Of a stretch of 49,912 bases of DNA, positions 9,640 through 17,906 are shown piece by piece (within the stretch, counting starts at the first letter, position 1; each line of letters starts with the position of its first letter). The notes under the pieces were generated by a model. That model did not search any database, was not told the origin of the DNA, and saw only the letters and a program-made list of their open reading frames with translations. The DNA comes from an uncultured Eubacteriales bacterium. GTDB taxonomy: Bacteria > Bacillota > Clostridia > Christensenellales > Aristaeellaceae. The translations under genes were made by a program, and so were the position numbers. The stretch spans positions 1-49,912 of the forward strand of contig CACZXF010000021.1 in NCBI GenBank assembly GCA_902785105.1, written 5' to 3'.

Positions 9640-12066
9640 ATGCTTGCGATGATATTGAAGATGTCGGCGGTGACGACGCTGTTTGTGCTGCTCACGGCGC
9701 TGATCTGGAAGCGGATGCAGGGAAAGCGGATGACAGCGGCGCACCGGCTCATCATCGGCGTGATCTACGGCCTCTGCGCCGTGCTGTCCACTCACTTCGG
9801 CGTGGACTACAACCACATGATGCTGAATGTACGCGACATGGGGCCGCTGTCGGCGGGCCTGTTCTTCGATCCCGTCTCGGGCATCATCGCGGGCCTGATC
9901 GGCGGCATCGAGCGCTACATCGCGGGCACCTACTGGGGCGTGGGCTCCTATACCCGCATTGCGTGCAGTGTGTCCACCTGCCTGGCCGGCTTCGTGGCGG
10001 CGGCCATGCACATCTTCATATTCAAGCGGAAGAAGCCCTCGGCCATCTACGCTTTCTTCATGGGCGCGGTGATGGAGGTCTTCCACATGTACGTGGTGTT
10101 CATCACCCACCGCGAGGACATGAGCATGGCGTTCTACGTGGTCACCACCTGCGCGCCGCCGATGATCATATTCACCGGCCTGGGCATGGCGATCTCCTCC
10201 AATATCCTCAGAATATTTGCCGGGGAGTGGAAAAACCCCTTCCGCAAGCTGAAGGAGGAGGAGATCCCCGTCTCTCAGCGGTTCCAGTTCTGGCTGTTTG
10301 CGGTGACCTTCGCCATACTCTCCCTGAACCTGCTGTTCACCTTCACCATGCAGACCCGCGCCGCCGTCCAGAGCGCCGAGGGCACGCTGGCTACGGTCTC
10401 CGAGGACATCCACAAGACCTATGACAAGCTCCAGCAGACCAGTGAAAACACCAATGTGCTGGCCGGTGAGACCGCGAAGATGGAGGCCCTTGCCATCGCC
10501 GAGGCCATCGACCATTCGGGCGGCTTTGAAAACATCGACAATGATTTCCTGGAGCGGCTGCGCAAAATCTATAATCTTGTAGCCGTCGCCGCCGTGGACA
10601 GTGAGGGCAATGCCGTCGCCAGCGCGGGTTATTCGCCGGTGTATACGGCCATGCTGTCCGGAGTGCTGAACGGCAGCGAGGATATACAGATCATCAATCC
10701 ATCCTCCCTGCGCGTGGCCGTCGGTGCGCGCTGCGGCGAGGGCATGGTGCAGGTGGTCATAGAGCGCAGCAGCATCTCCAACGCGCTGAACATCGCCGGG
10801 CTCAATGAATCCCTCTCCTATGTCCATGTGGGCAGCGAGGGCTCCTTTGACATCATCCGCGACAGCGGCGTCATCACCGTGGGCGCCCATCGCGGCTCCA
10901 GCCTGACCACCGACGCCCTCAAGACCATGACGGCCCAGCCCAGAGGGGTCTGCTTCCAGTCAAATCTGCTGGGCGCCAAATCCCTATGCCGCCTGGAGGA
11001 CCTGGGCGGCGGCATGACGCTGCTGACCATGCTGCCTATGTCGGAGGTCTATGCTGACCGCGACATCCAGACCTATGAATCCGCCTTCGCGGCCATCATA
11101 CTGTTCGCCGTGATCTATGTGTTGATCTCCATGCTGGTGCAAAGCATCGTGGTCAATAACCTGGACATGGTCAACGCCTCGCTGGACCGCATCACCCAGG
11201 GCCATCTGGACGAGGTGGTCTCCGTCCGCAATTCCTCGGAATTTGCCTCCCTGTCCAACGACATCAACCAGACCGTCAGCGTATTGAAGGGCTACATAGA
11301 GGCGGCGGAGAAGCGCATCGAACAGGAGCTGGAATTTGCCCGGACCATCCAGGATTCCGCCCTGCCCAAGAACTTCACCTTCCCCCGCAAGGACTTCGAG
11401 CTCTATGCCACCATGGACCCCGCCAAGGAGGTGGGCGGCGATTTCTACGATTTCTTCTTCATCGACAGCAACCGGCTGGCGCTGGTGATCGCGGACGTGT
11501 CCGGCAAGGGCATCCCGGCGGCGCTGTTCATGATGCGGGCCAAGACCGCCATCCGCGGCCTGGCGGAATCCGGCGAGACGCCCTCCCGCATACTCTTCCG
11601 CGCCAACAACACCCTCTGCGAGGGCAACGACGCGGAGATGTTCGTCACCGTCTGGCTGGGCATCATCGACCTTTCCACCGGCGCGATGAAGTGCGCCAAC
11701 GCCGGCCACGAATACCCGGTGCTGATGCGCGCCGGCGGCGACTACGAGCTTTACAAGGACAGGCACGGCCTCGCCCTCGCGGCCATGGAGGACATGCCCT
11801 TCAAGGAGTACGAGCTGCAATTGAATCCCGGCGACAGGCTGTTCGTGTACACCGACGGCATCCCCGAGGCCATCGACGAGCAGGTGGAGCAGTACGGCGC
11901 GGACCGGCTGGTCAATGTGCTGAACACCGTGAAGGGGGAGCCTATGGAAACGGTCCTGCCCATCGTGCGCCAAAATATCGCCGATTTCGTCGGCGCGGCG
12001 GATCAGTTTGACGACATTACGATGCTGGGCTTTGCCTACTATGGTTCAGAGAAGGAGGGCGTCTGA
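9640..12066 (+). CDS. Membrane-bound SpoIIE-type PP2C phosphatase with 5TM-LytS-like sensor
   Basis: 808 residues. The N-terminal ~200 residues form five or six membrane helices and match the 5TM receptor family (NVRDMGPLSAGLFF..G-I-AGLIGGIERYIAG). An extracytoplasmic sensor region follows (about 225-475), then a membrane helix (about 482-505), a HAMP-like region, a short coiled coil and a SpoIIE/PP2C domain (about 570-805) with the metal-site motifs EVGGDFYD, IADVSGKG and YTDGIPEA. Such enzymes dephosphorylate an anti-sigma-factor antagonist. A GTG 39 nt upstream is in frame, but AGGAGAAAG fits the ATG at 9640. The next gene starts 1 nt after the stop, which implies coupling with its anti-sigma partner. 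Confidence 0.88.
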   Translation: MLAMILKMSAVTTLFVLLTALIWKRMQGKRMTAAHRLIIGVIYGLCAVLSTHFGVDYNHMMLNVRDMGPLSAGLFFDPVSGIIAGLIGGIERYIAGTYWGVGSYTRIACSVSTCLAGFVAAAMHIFIFKRKKPSAIYAFFMGAVMEVFHMYVVFITHREDMSMAFYVVTTCAPPMIIFTGLGMAISSNILRIFAGEWKNPFRKLKEEEIPVSQRFQFWLFAVTFAILSLNLLFTFTMQTRAAVQSAEGTLATVSEDIHKTYDKLQQTSENTNVLAGETAKMEALAIAEAIDHSGGFENIDNDFLERLRKIYNLVAVAAVDSEGNAVASAGYSPVYTAMLSGVLNGSEDIQIINPSSLRVAVGARCGEGMVQVVIERSSISNALNIAGLNESLSYVHVGSEGSFDIIRDSGVITVGAHRGSSLTTDALKTMTAQPRGVCFQSNLLGAKSLCRLEDLGGGMTLLTMLPMSEVYADRDIQTYESAFAAIILFAVIYVLISMLVQSIVVNNLDMVNASLDRITQGHLDEVVSVRNSSEFASLSNDINQTVSVLKGYIEAAEKRIEQELEFARTIQDSALPKNFTFPRKDFELYATMDPAKEVGGDFYDFFFIDSNRLALVIADVSGKGIPAALFMMRAKTAIRGLAESGETPSRILFRANNTLCEGNDAEMFVTVWLGIIDLSTGAMKCANAGHEYPVLMRAGGDYELYKDRHGLALAAMEDMPFKEYELQLNPGDRLFVYTDGIPEAIDEQVEQYGADRLVNVLNTVKGEPMETVLPIVRQNIADFVGAADQFDDITMLGFAYYGSEKEGV

Positions 12067-12067
12067 C

Positions 12068-12475
12068 ATGCAGGAGCGGACGTTTGAAGCGAAGATCGAA
12101 AACATCACCGGGGTCACGGCTTTCGTCGATGAATGGCTGGAAGGGCTGGACTGCGGCATGAAGGCGCAGTTGCAGATCGACGTGGCGCTGGATGAGCTCT
12201 TCTCCAACATCGCCCAGTATGCCTACGCCCCCGGCACCGGCGACGCTACCATCCGCCTGGAATTCGACGAGGCGACCCGACGGGCTTCCATCACCTTCAT
12301 CGACGGCGGCGTGCCCTACGATCCCCTTCAGAAGGAAGATCCGGATGTGAACAAGCCCGTGGAGGAGCGGGCCATCGGCGGCCTGGGCATCTTTCTGGTG
12401 AAAAAGACCATGGACGGCATGGAATACGCCCGTCGGGATGATAAGAATATACTGACCATACACAAGCAGATATAG
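12068..12475 (+). CDS. RsbW/SpoIIAB-type ATP-binding anti-sigma kinase
   Basis: 135 residues, one GHKL ATPase domain. The N box (ALDELFSNIAQYAY, about 40-53), the G1 box (DGGVPYDP) and the G2 box (IGGLGIFLVKK) are all present. Proteins of this class bind a sigma factor or act as serine kinases on an antagonist protein. The gene lies 1 nt after the phosphatase and 10 nt before the branching enzyme, with GAAGGAGG inside the end of the phosphatase gene. No antagonist (STAS) or sigma gene is next to it, so its partners must be encoded elsewhere. Confidence 0.85.
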   Translation: MQERTFEAKIENITGVTAFVDEWLEGLDCGMKAQLQIDVALDELFSNIAQYAYAPGTGDATIRLEFDEATRRASITFIDGGVPYDPLQKEDPDVNKPVEERAIGGLGIFLVKKTMDGMEYARRDDKNILTIHKQI

Positions 12476-12485
12476 GAGGTTGCCC

Positions 12486-14504
12486 ATGATACACGTCGAC
12501 AACGCGCTGTGGCTGCTGATGGAGAAGGACCCGAGCCTGAACCCCTACGCCGGGGACATCCGTATGCACCTGGACCGCTTCAACGACCGGCGCTGGCATC
12601 TGGCGGGGGAGGGGAGCCTCTCCGACTTCGCCAACGGCCACCGCTACTTCGGCTTTCATCGTACCGAGAACGGCTGGGTCTTCCGCGATTGGCTCCCCGG
12701 TGCGGACGCCGTCTGGGTCACCGGCGACTTCAACGGCTGGGCCAAGTGGGACACGCCGCTGAACCTTATCGGAGGCGGTGTATGGGAGATATACCTCGAC
12801 GGCTGGGACGCCCTGAAGCACGGCCAGTTTGTCAAGCTGATGGTGGGCCGTCAGGGGAGCAGCTTTGAGCGCATCCCCGCCTGGATCACCCGCTGCGTGA
12901 TGGACATGTCCACCGAGACCCTCTGCGGCCAGATCTGGCAGCCCGATGAGCCCTTCCAGTGGACGGACGGCGACTGGTACTTCAAGCAGCGCCCCGATTC
13001 CCCGATGATCTACGAGGCCCACATCGGCATGGCTCAGGAGCACGGCCACATCGGCTCCTATCGGGAGTTTGCCGACGAGACCCTGGGCTGGATCAAGTAT
13101 GCCGGCTACAACACCGTGCAGCTCATGGCGATACAGGAGCATCCCTACTACGCCTCCTTCGGCTACCAGGTGACCAACTTCTTCGCCCCGTCCCACCGCT
13201 ACGGTACGCCGGACGACCTGAAATACCTCATCAACAAGGCCCACAGCATGGGCATTGCCGTGCTGCTGGATGTGGTGCACAGCCACGCATGCCCGAATAT
13301 CGGCGAGGGCCTCAATCAGTTGGACGGCACCAACTACCAGTATTTCCACGATGGTTCCCGCGGCTGGCACGCCGGCTGGCAGACGCGCATATTCGACTAC
13401 TCCAAGCACGAGGTGCTCCACTTCCTGCTGTCCAATCTGAAATACTGGATGGAGGAGTTCCACTTCGACGGCTTCCGCTTCGACGGCGTGACCTCCATCA
13501 TGTATGAGAACCACGGTTTGGAGGGCTTCTCCGGCTACGATTCCCTGTTCTCAATGAACACCAACGTGGACGGCCGCGTCTACCTGATGCTGGCCAACGA
13601 GCTGATCCACGGCTATAATCCCAAGGCCATGACCATCGCTGAGGACGTCAGTGCCTTCCCCGGCATGTGCCTGCCGCTGGAATATGGCGGCGTGGGCTTT
13701 GACTACCGGCTGTCCATGGGCATCCCGGACACCTGGATCAAGCTGGTGAAGGACCAGATGCAGGACGACTGGGACATGCTCTACCTCTGGTACGAACTGA
13801 CCTGGGGACGCCCCGGCGAGATGAGCATCGGCTACGCCGAATCCCACGATCAGGCGCTGGTGGGGGACCAGTCCCTGATGTTCCGCCTGGCCGGCGCGGA
13901 GATGTACGAGGGCATGATGAAGGACTATCACAGCCCCTCCATGGACCGCGCCATCGACATGCACAAGGTCATCCGCTTCCTGACCTGCGCTTTGGCCGGG
14001 AACGGTTATCTCAACTTCATTGGCAATGAGTTCGGCCATCCCGAATGGGTGGACTTCCCAAGGGAGGGCAACGGCTGGAGCTATCACTACGCCCGCCGCC
14101 AGTGGTCCCTGGTCCACAACTGGGACATGAAGTTCGACTGGCTGGCCGCCTTCGACCGGAGCATGACCCACCTGATGAACACCCGCGCCGTCCACACCAC
14201 CGGCCCCGCTGAGAGCCTCTGGATCGACAACACGCGCAAGCTCATCATATTCGCCCGTGGCGGCTTGCTCTACGCCTTTAACCTCCATCCCACCTGGTCC
14301 CAGACGGACGTGTTCATCAACTGCCGCGTCACCGGTCCCGGTGGGTATAAAGTGGTGCTCTCCACCGATGACTGGCCCTTCGGCGGTCAGAGCCGCGTCA
14401 GCATGGACACCGTCTACCACGCCGCCGACACCGAATTCGGCTACGGCATCCGTCTCTACCTGCCCTGCCGCACCGGCGTGGCCCTGCAAAAGGTGGAGTG
14501 GTAG
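12486..14504 (+). CDS. 1,4-alpha-glucan branching enzyme, GH13, eukaryotic-like (GBE1-like) type
   Basis: 672 residues. An N-terminal CBM48-like domain (about 60-150), a GH13 barrel and a C-terminal beta domain. Catalytic motifs are intact: GFRFDGVTSI (nucleophile Asp, near 333), TIAEDVS (acid/base Glu, near 384) and AESHDQALVG (near 452). Several stretches, such as SMGIAVLLDVVHSHA and NEFGHPEWVDFPR, closely resemble the human and yeast branching enzymes as I recall them, more than the GlgB type of most bacteria. It makes alpha-1,6 branches in glycogen. AGGAGG at 12474-12479 fixes the ATG at 12486. It is the third gene of the phosphatase/anti-sigma operon; no other glycogen genes are in the window. 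Confidence 0.88.
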   Translation: MIHVDNALWLLMEKDPSLNPYAGDIRMHLDRFNDRRWHLAGEGSLSDFANGHRYFGFHRTENGWVFRDWLPGADAVWVTGDFNGWAKWDTPLNLIGGGVWEIYLDGWDALKHGQFVKLMVGRQGSSFERIPAWITRCVMDMSTETLCGQIWQPDEPFQWTDGDWYFKQRPDSPMIYEAHIGMAQEHGHIGSYREFADETLGWIKYAGYNTVQLMAIQEHPYYASFGYQVTNFFAPSHRYGTPDDLKYLINKAHSMGIAVLLDVVHSHACPNIGEGLNQLDGTNYQYFHDGSRGWHAGWQTRIFDYSKHEVLHFLLSNLKYWMEEFHFDGFRFDGVTSIMYENHGLEGFSGYDSLFSMNTNVDGRVYLMLANELIHGYNPKAMTIAEDVSAFPGMCLPLEYGGVGFDYRLSMGIPDTWIKLVKDQMQDDWDMLYLWYELTWGRPGEMSIGYAESHDQALVGDQSLMFRLAGAEMYEGMMKDYHSPSMDRAIDMHKVIRFLTCALAGNGYLNFIGNEFGHPEWVDFPREGNGWSYHYARRQWSLVHNWDMKFDWLAAFDRSMTHLMNTRAVHTTGPAESLWIDNTRKLIIFARGGLLYAFNLHPTWSQTDVFINCRVTGPGGYKVVLSTDDWPFGGQSRVSMDTVYHAADTEFGYGIRLYLPCRTGVALQKVEW

Positions 14505-14556
14505 CTGCAACCCTGAATATGTGCGCACGAAAAGCCGGGAAAACCCCCGATGAAGA

Positions 14557-14565
14557 TGCTATAAT
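14557..14565 (+). promoter_or_regulatory. Extended -10 promoter of the AraC-type gene
   Basis: TGCTATAAT is a perfect extended -10 element. No good -35 box is present, as usual for this class. The predicted transcript starts about 20 nt before the start codon at 14591. Confidence 0.55.
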
Positions 14566-14590
14566 GAGGCTGTGATGGAGGGGGAGCGCG

Positions 14591-15424
14591 ATGCAGGGCT
14601 GGATCGAGGGGTTTCAGGAATCCATTGAATACATCGAGGCGAATCTGACGGAGACGCTGGAGATCGAGCGGATCGCCGGGGTGGCGGCGCTGTCGCCGTT
14701 CTATTACCAGCGCATCTTCGGCGCGCTGTGCGGCATGACGGTGGGTGATTACATCCGCGCCCGCCGAATGACGCTGGCCGCGCAGGAGCTATCTGCATCC
14801 GAGACCAGGGTCATCGACATCGCCCTGAAATACGGCTATGATTCCCCGGACAGCTTCGCCAGGGCGTTTACAAGATTTCACGGCATCGCGCCTTCACGGG
14901 CACGGGAGCCGGGAGCAGCACTGCGCTCCTTCGCGTCATTGCACATCAAAATCACATTGGAGGGCGGCGCTATGCTGGATTATCGCATTACGGAGAAGGC
15001 CCCGTTTACCATCGTGGGCATCAGGCGGCGTTTCAATTCGGACACCAGCTATCAGGAGATACCGAAGTTCTGGCAGGAATGGGCACAGGACATGAGGGGC
15101 CTGAAGGGCGTCTTTGGCGTCTGCATGGACAAGGACGGCAAGGATTTCGACTACTGGATCGCGGACAACTATGTGCCCTGGGTGGACATCCCGAAGGGCT
15201 GCGAGACCTGCCAGATCCCCGGTGGCCTCTGGGCGGAGTTTACCTGTAAGGGCCCGCTGCCCGAGAGCCTGCAAAATGTCAACACGCAGATCTGGACGGA
15301 GTGGCTCCCCTCATTGAAGGGCTACGCGCTCGCGGGACAGTATTCCTTGGAGGTCTACATGCCCCCGGTGGAGGACCCCGCCGACACGGTCAGCTACATC
15401 TGCATCCCGTTGGTAAAAGCCTGA
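14591..15424 (+). CDS. AraC-family regulator with C-terminal effector-binding domain
   Basis: 277 residues. Residues about 8-105 carry the two helix-turn-helix motifs of AraC regulators at the N-terminus (TLEIERIAGVAALSPFYYQR and IDIALKYGYDSPDSFARAFTRFHG). Residues about 125-277 look like a GyrI-like/Bacterial transcription-activator effector-binding domain (starting MLDYRITEKAPFTIVGIRRR, with a W-x-x-W core and ending in a YICIPL strand). This domain order is typical of small-molecule responsive activators. GGAGGGGG precedes the ATG. It stands alone between the branching enzyme and a bidirectional terminator. Confidence 0.88.
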   Translation: MQGWIEGFQESIEYIEANLTETLEIERIAGVAALSPFYYQRIFGALCGMTVGDYIRARRMTLAAQELSASETRVIDIALKYGYDSPDSFARAFTRFHGIAPSRAREPGAALRSFASLHIKITLEGGAMLDYRITEKAPFTIVGIRRRFNSDTSYQEIPKFWQEWAQDMRGLKGVFGVCMDKDGKDFDYWIADNYVPWVDIPKGCETCQIPGGLWAEFTCKGPLPESLQNVNTQIWTEWLPSLKGYALAGQYSLEVYMPPVEDPADTVSYICIPLVKA

Positions 15425-15428
15425 CAAT

Positions 15429-15468
15429 AAATCCCCTGGAATCGTAAAGGCTCGATTCCAGGGGATTT
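15429..15468. terminator. Bidirectional terminator
   Basis: A perfect 16-bp stem (15429-15444 with 15453-15468) whose ends are AAAT/ATTT, placed 4 nt after one stop codon and 3 nt before the stop codon of the convergent gene. Confidence 0.8.
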
Positions 15469-15471
15469 GTG

Positions 15472-16239
15472 TTAGAGCTTTTCTGTAAGACCATACATCA
15501 GAATACCCGCGGCCACGGCGGCGTTGAGGGACTCCGCGCCGCCGCGCATGGGCAGGCGGACGCGAATATCGGCCTGTTCGCGGGTGGCGTCGGAGATGCC
15601 CCGGGCCTCATTGCCGATGACCAATATGAAACGATCGCCGGGGTCGGGGCGGCTGTAAAAGTCATCGCCCCGCAGATCGGAGACCACCGCGTTATAGCCC
15701 TGTTGACGCATTTCGACCAACGTTCCCGGCAGGTCATCGGTCAGCATGAAGGGCACCCGAAAGCCGGAGCCCATGGCGGAGCGTTGGACCTTTGGCGAAA
15801 GCGGGTCCGCGCAGCCAGCCCCCAGCAGCAGAGCGCCGAAGCCCGCCGCGTCCGCCGTCCGCCAGATGGTGCCCAGATTGCCGGGGTCCTGCACACCGTC
15901 CAGCGCAACGATCAGCTTCGGGGCTTCGTCCAGCGGCAGAGGCGAGGGAATGTCAAAGGATGCGCAGACGCCCTGAGGCGTCACAGTGTCGCAGACCGTT
16001 GAGAGCAGTTCTTTTGGCACAATGTAGGCCCTCGCGCCTTCTTCCTCCAACTGAAAGGCGAAGTCCTCCCGGCCCTCTTCGGCCAGCGCCTCACGAATCG
16101 TCAGACCACATCCCAGCGCCTCCAGTATCATCTTCTCACCTTCCACCAGAAAGCGCCCCTGATTCAGACGTCCCTTCCGTTGGTTCAGAGACCGGAGCCC
16201 CTTTATGATTGGGTTCTTTGCGCTGGTAATCTTATCCAT
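15472..16239 (-). CDS. TrmH/SpoU-family RNA 2'-O-methyltransferase
   Basis: 255 residues. An N-terminal substrate-binding domain (SpoU_sub_bind, about 5-95) is followed by the knotted SpoU methyltransferase fold with its three signatures: DGVQDPGNLGTIWRTADAAG (motif 1), VIGNEARGIS (motif 2) and RLPMRGGAESLNAAVAAGI (motif 3, cofactor and dimer site). Such enzymes methylate a ribose 2'-OH in 23S rRNA or tRNA using S-adenosylmethionine; the exact target is not predictable. The ATG at 16239 is preferred over an in-frame TTG at 16242. It may be transcribed alone, since a hairpin separates it from the transporter operon upstream. Confidence 0.9.
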   Translation of the reverse strand: MDKITSAKNPIIKGLRSLNQRKGRLNQGRFLVEGEKMILEALGCGLTIREALAEEGREDFAFQLEEEGARAYIVPKELLSTVCDTVTPQGVCASFDIPSPLPLDEAPKLIVALDGVQDPGNLGTIWRTADAAGFGALLLGAGCADPLSPKVQRSAMGSGFRVPFMLTDDLPGTLVEMRQQGYNAVVSDLRGDDFYSRPDPGDRFILVIGNEARGISDATREQADIRVRLPMRGGAESLNAAVAAGILMYGLTEKL

Positions 16240-16272
16240 CAAAACACATCCCCATCTCTTGATTGAATACGT

Positions 16273-16305
16273 CGCGGGCGACCATCCGGTCGCCCGCGTT
16301 ATTTT
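16273..16305. terminator. Hairpin between the transporter operon and the methyltransferase gene
   Basis: An 11-bp GC-rich stem (16273-16283 with 16288-16298, loop ATCC). The T-rich tract (TTATTTTG) is on the plus-strand side, so on the minus strand, where the genes run, it is a hairpin without a good U-tract. It may act as an attenuator or RNA end stabiliser. Confidence 0.5.
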
Positions 16306-16308
16306 GCA

Positions 16309-16785
16309 TTACCCCTCCGCGCCCATGTCATCCATGTCCATGCCGAACTCGTCGGTGACGATTTCTTCGTCCTCTTCCTCCTCGACGACCTGGGGCACGA
16401 ATACCGTGGCGTAGGCCTCCTCGGGCAGTCCCTCGATCATGGCGGGCAGGTTCAGCACCATGCCGTCCTGGCCGTAGGGAATCTTGACGGTGTAGTCATA
16501 GAACTCGGATTCGCCGCCCTTCTGGCGGATGACCTCTAAGTTGAATTTCAATGTCTGACCGGTGAAGGTGGCCATGCCGCGGTCCTTGGCGGAGAGCTTG
16601 GCCACCTGCTCGCCGTTGACGTTGACGTTAATGCGGCGGATGGTATCGATGGTCCTACCCTCGTATTCCAGCTTCTTGTTGTCGAAATACATGGTGTGGC
16701 CCCGGCCGATGACCATCATGCAGGCAGCGATGGCGACGAGCAGGAGTATCGTGATGCCGCCGAAGAACAATCTGCGCTTATTCAT
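16309..16785 (-). CDS. Small membrane-anchored protein of the ABC importer operon
   Basis: 158 residues. One N-terminal membrane helix (about 5-25), then a soluble beta-rich domain on the outer side (about 30-130), and an extremely acidic tail rich in Glu, Asp and Met. Its start overlaps the permease stop by 4 nt (ATGA), with GGAGGAGG in the permease end, so it belongs to the transporter operon. It resembles small DUF-type proteins (possibly DUF6672) seen beside similar importers; I am not certain of that family. An accessory role in transport is inferred only from position. Confidence 0.75.
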   Translation of the reverse strand: MNKRRLFFGGITILLLVAIAACMMVIGRGHTMYFDNKKLEYEGRTIDTIRRINVNVNGEQVAKLSAKDRGMATFTGQTLKFNLEVIRQKGGESEFYDYTVKIPYGQDGMVLNLPAMIEGLPEEAYATVFVPQVVEEEEDEEIVTDEFGMDMDDMGAEG

Positions 16786-17906
16786 CGATTCTCCTCCTCC
16801 TTTTGTTCGGCCTCAAGCTGCGCGCCCATGGACGCCTTGGCGCGGCGCTTCTTGGTCTCATACATGACCAGCGCAACGGTGATGACGCCATAGGATACGA
16901 ACACGCGGAAGTATTCGCCGATGACCTCGTTGCCGGTGATGACCGCACCGGCCTTCGGGGCCAGTATGAACATGGTGTGGAACAGTATGACGCCCAGGAA
17001 CACGTTGCCGATGGACGCCTTGTCCACGCTCGCGCCGCCCACCAGCAGCGCGGCGATGCAGAACATGCCGATCTGGCTGTGGGAGGAATAGGTCGCCATG
17101 TCGCCCATGTTTTGCAGATAGATGACCATGCCGATGCCCGCCAGCACCGTGGAGATCACGATGGAGATGATGCGAGTGCCCTCCACGTCGATGCCAGCTG
17201 CACGGGCGACTTCCATATCCTGGCCCACAGCCCGCATATCCTGCCCCAGCTTGGTGCGGCGGAACCACACGATCACCAGGCACATGGCCGCGATGATGAG
17301 CAGCGTCATCACCGGAATGCGCACGCCCGCCACGTTGAAGGCCAGCACGTTGTCCAGGCTCTTGCGGATGCGGGTCAGGTCCACGGAGGCGCGGACGCCG
17401 TAGCCGCGGGGCAGCTTGATGTTGGTGTGGGTGATGGGGATGATGGAGCCCATCATGTACAGCACAACCAACTGATAGACGCCGTTCATGAAGAAGGAGA
17501 TGATGTAGCTGGTGATCATCTCGCGCCCCTTGGCGGCGTTCAGTATCTTGCCGCACATCAGGCCCAGCAGCGCGGAGATCGGGATGGACATGATGGTCGC
17601 CAGCACGATGCCGGGGATGCCCCAGATCTGCCAGTCGGAGGTGAAGATCAGCGCGATCTCCGCCGCCATCGCGCCCAGCGTCATGCCGAAGTTCAGGCCC
17701 ATGCCCGCCATGATCGGTATCAGCAGCGAAAGGATCAGGAAGGCATTGCGGCTCAAGCGGTTCATGATCTCATTGAGCAGGAACGTGGAGGAGAAGCCCG
17801 ACATGGGCAGGCAGATCAGTATGATGATGATGAACATGATGGGGACGGCGTTGTTCCCGATCAGGTTCAAAATCTTTTTGCCGGTGGAGGTGTTCTTGCC
17901 GTTCAT
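16782..17906 (-). CDS. ABC transporter permease (RbsC/BmpA-type family), second permease
   Basis: 374 residues with about nine or ten hydrophobic segments of the BPD_transp_2 family (sugar and nucleoside importers). Features include the GLNFGMTLGAMAAEIAL and AVGQDMEVARAAGIDVEGTR loops; the latter, A-V-G-x...A-A-x-x-G-I, is the family's ATPase-coupling loop. It starts in a 4-nt ATGA overlap with the first permease and ends in another overlap with the small membrane protein, a sign of translational coupling. The C-terminal tail is charged and cytoplasmic. Confidence 0.88.
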   Translation of the reverse strand: MNGKNTSTGKKILNLIGNNAVPIMFIIIILICLPMSGFSSTFLLNEIMNRLSRNAFLILSLLIPIMAGMGLNFGMTLGAMAAEIALIFTSDWQIWGIPGIVLATIMSIPISALLGLMCGKILNAAKGREMITSYIISFFMNGVYQLVVLYMMGSIIPITHTNIKLPRGYGVRASVDLTRIRKSLDNVLAFNVAGVRIPVMTLLIIAAMCLVIVWFRRTKLGQDMRAVGQDMEVARAAGIDVEGTRIISIVISTVLAGIGMVIYLQNMGDMATYSSHSQIGMFCIAALLVGGASVDKASIGNVFLGVILFHTMFILAPKAGAVITGNEVIGEYFRVFVSYGVITVALVMYETKKRRAKASMGAQLEAEQKEEENR

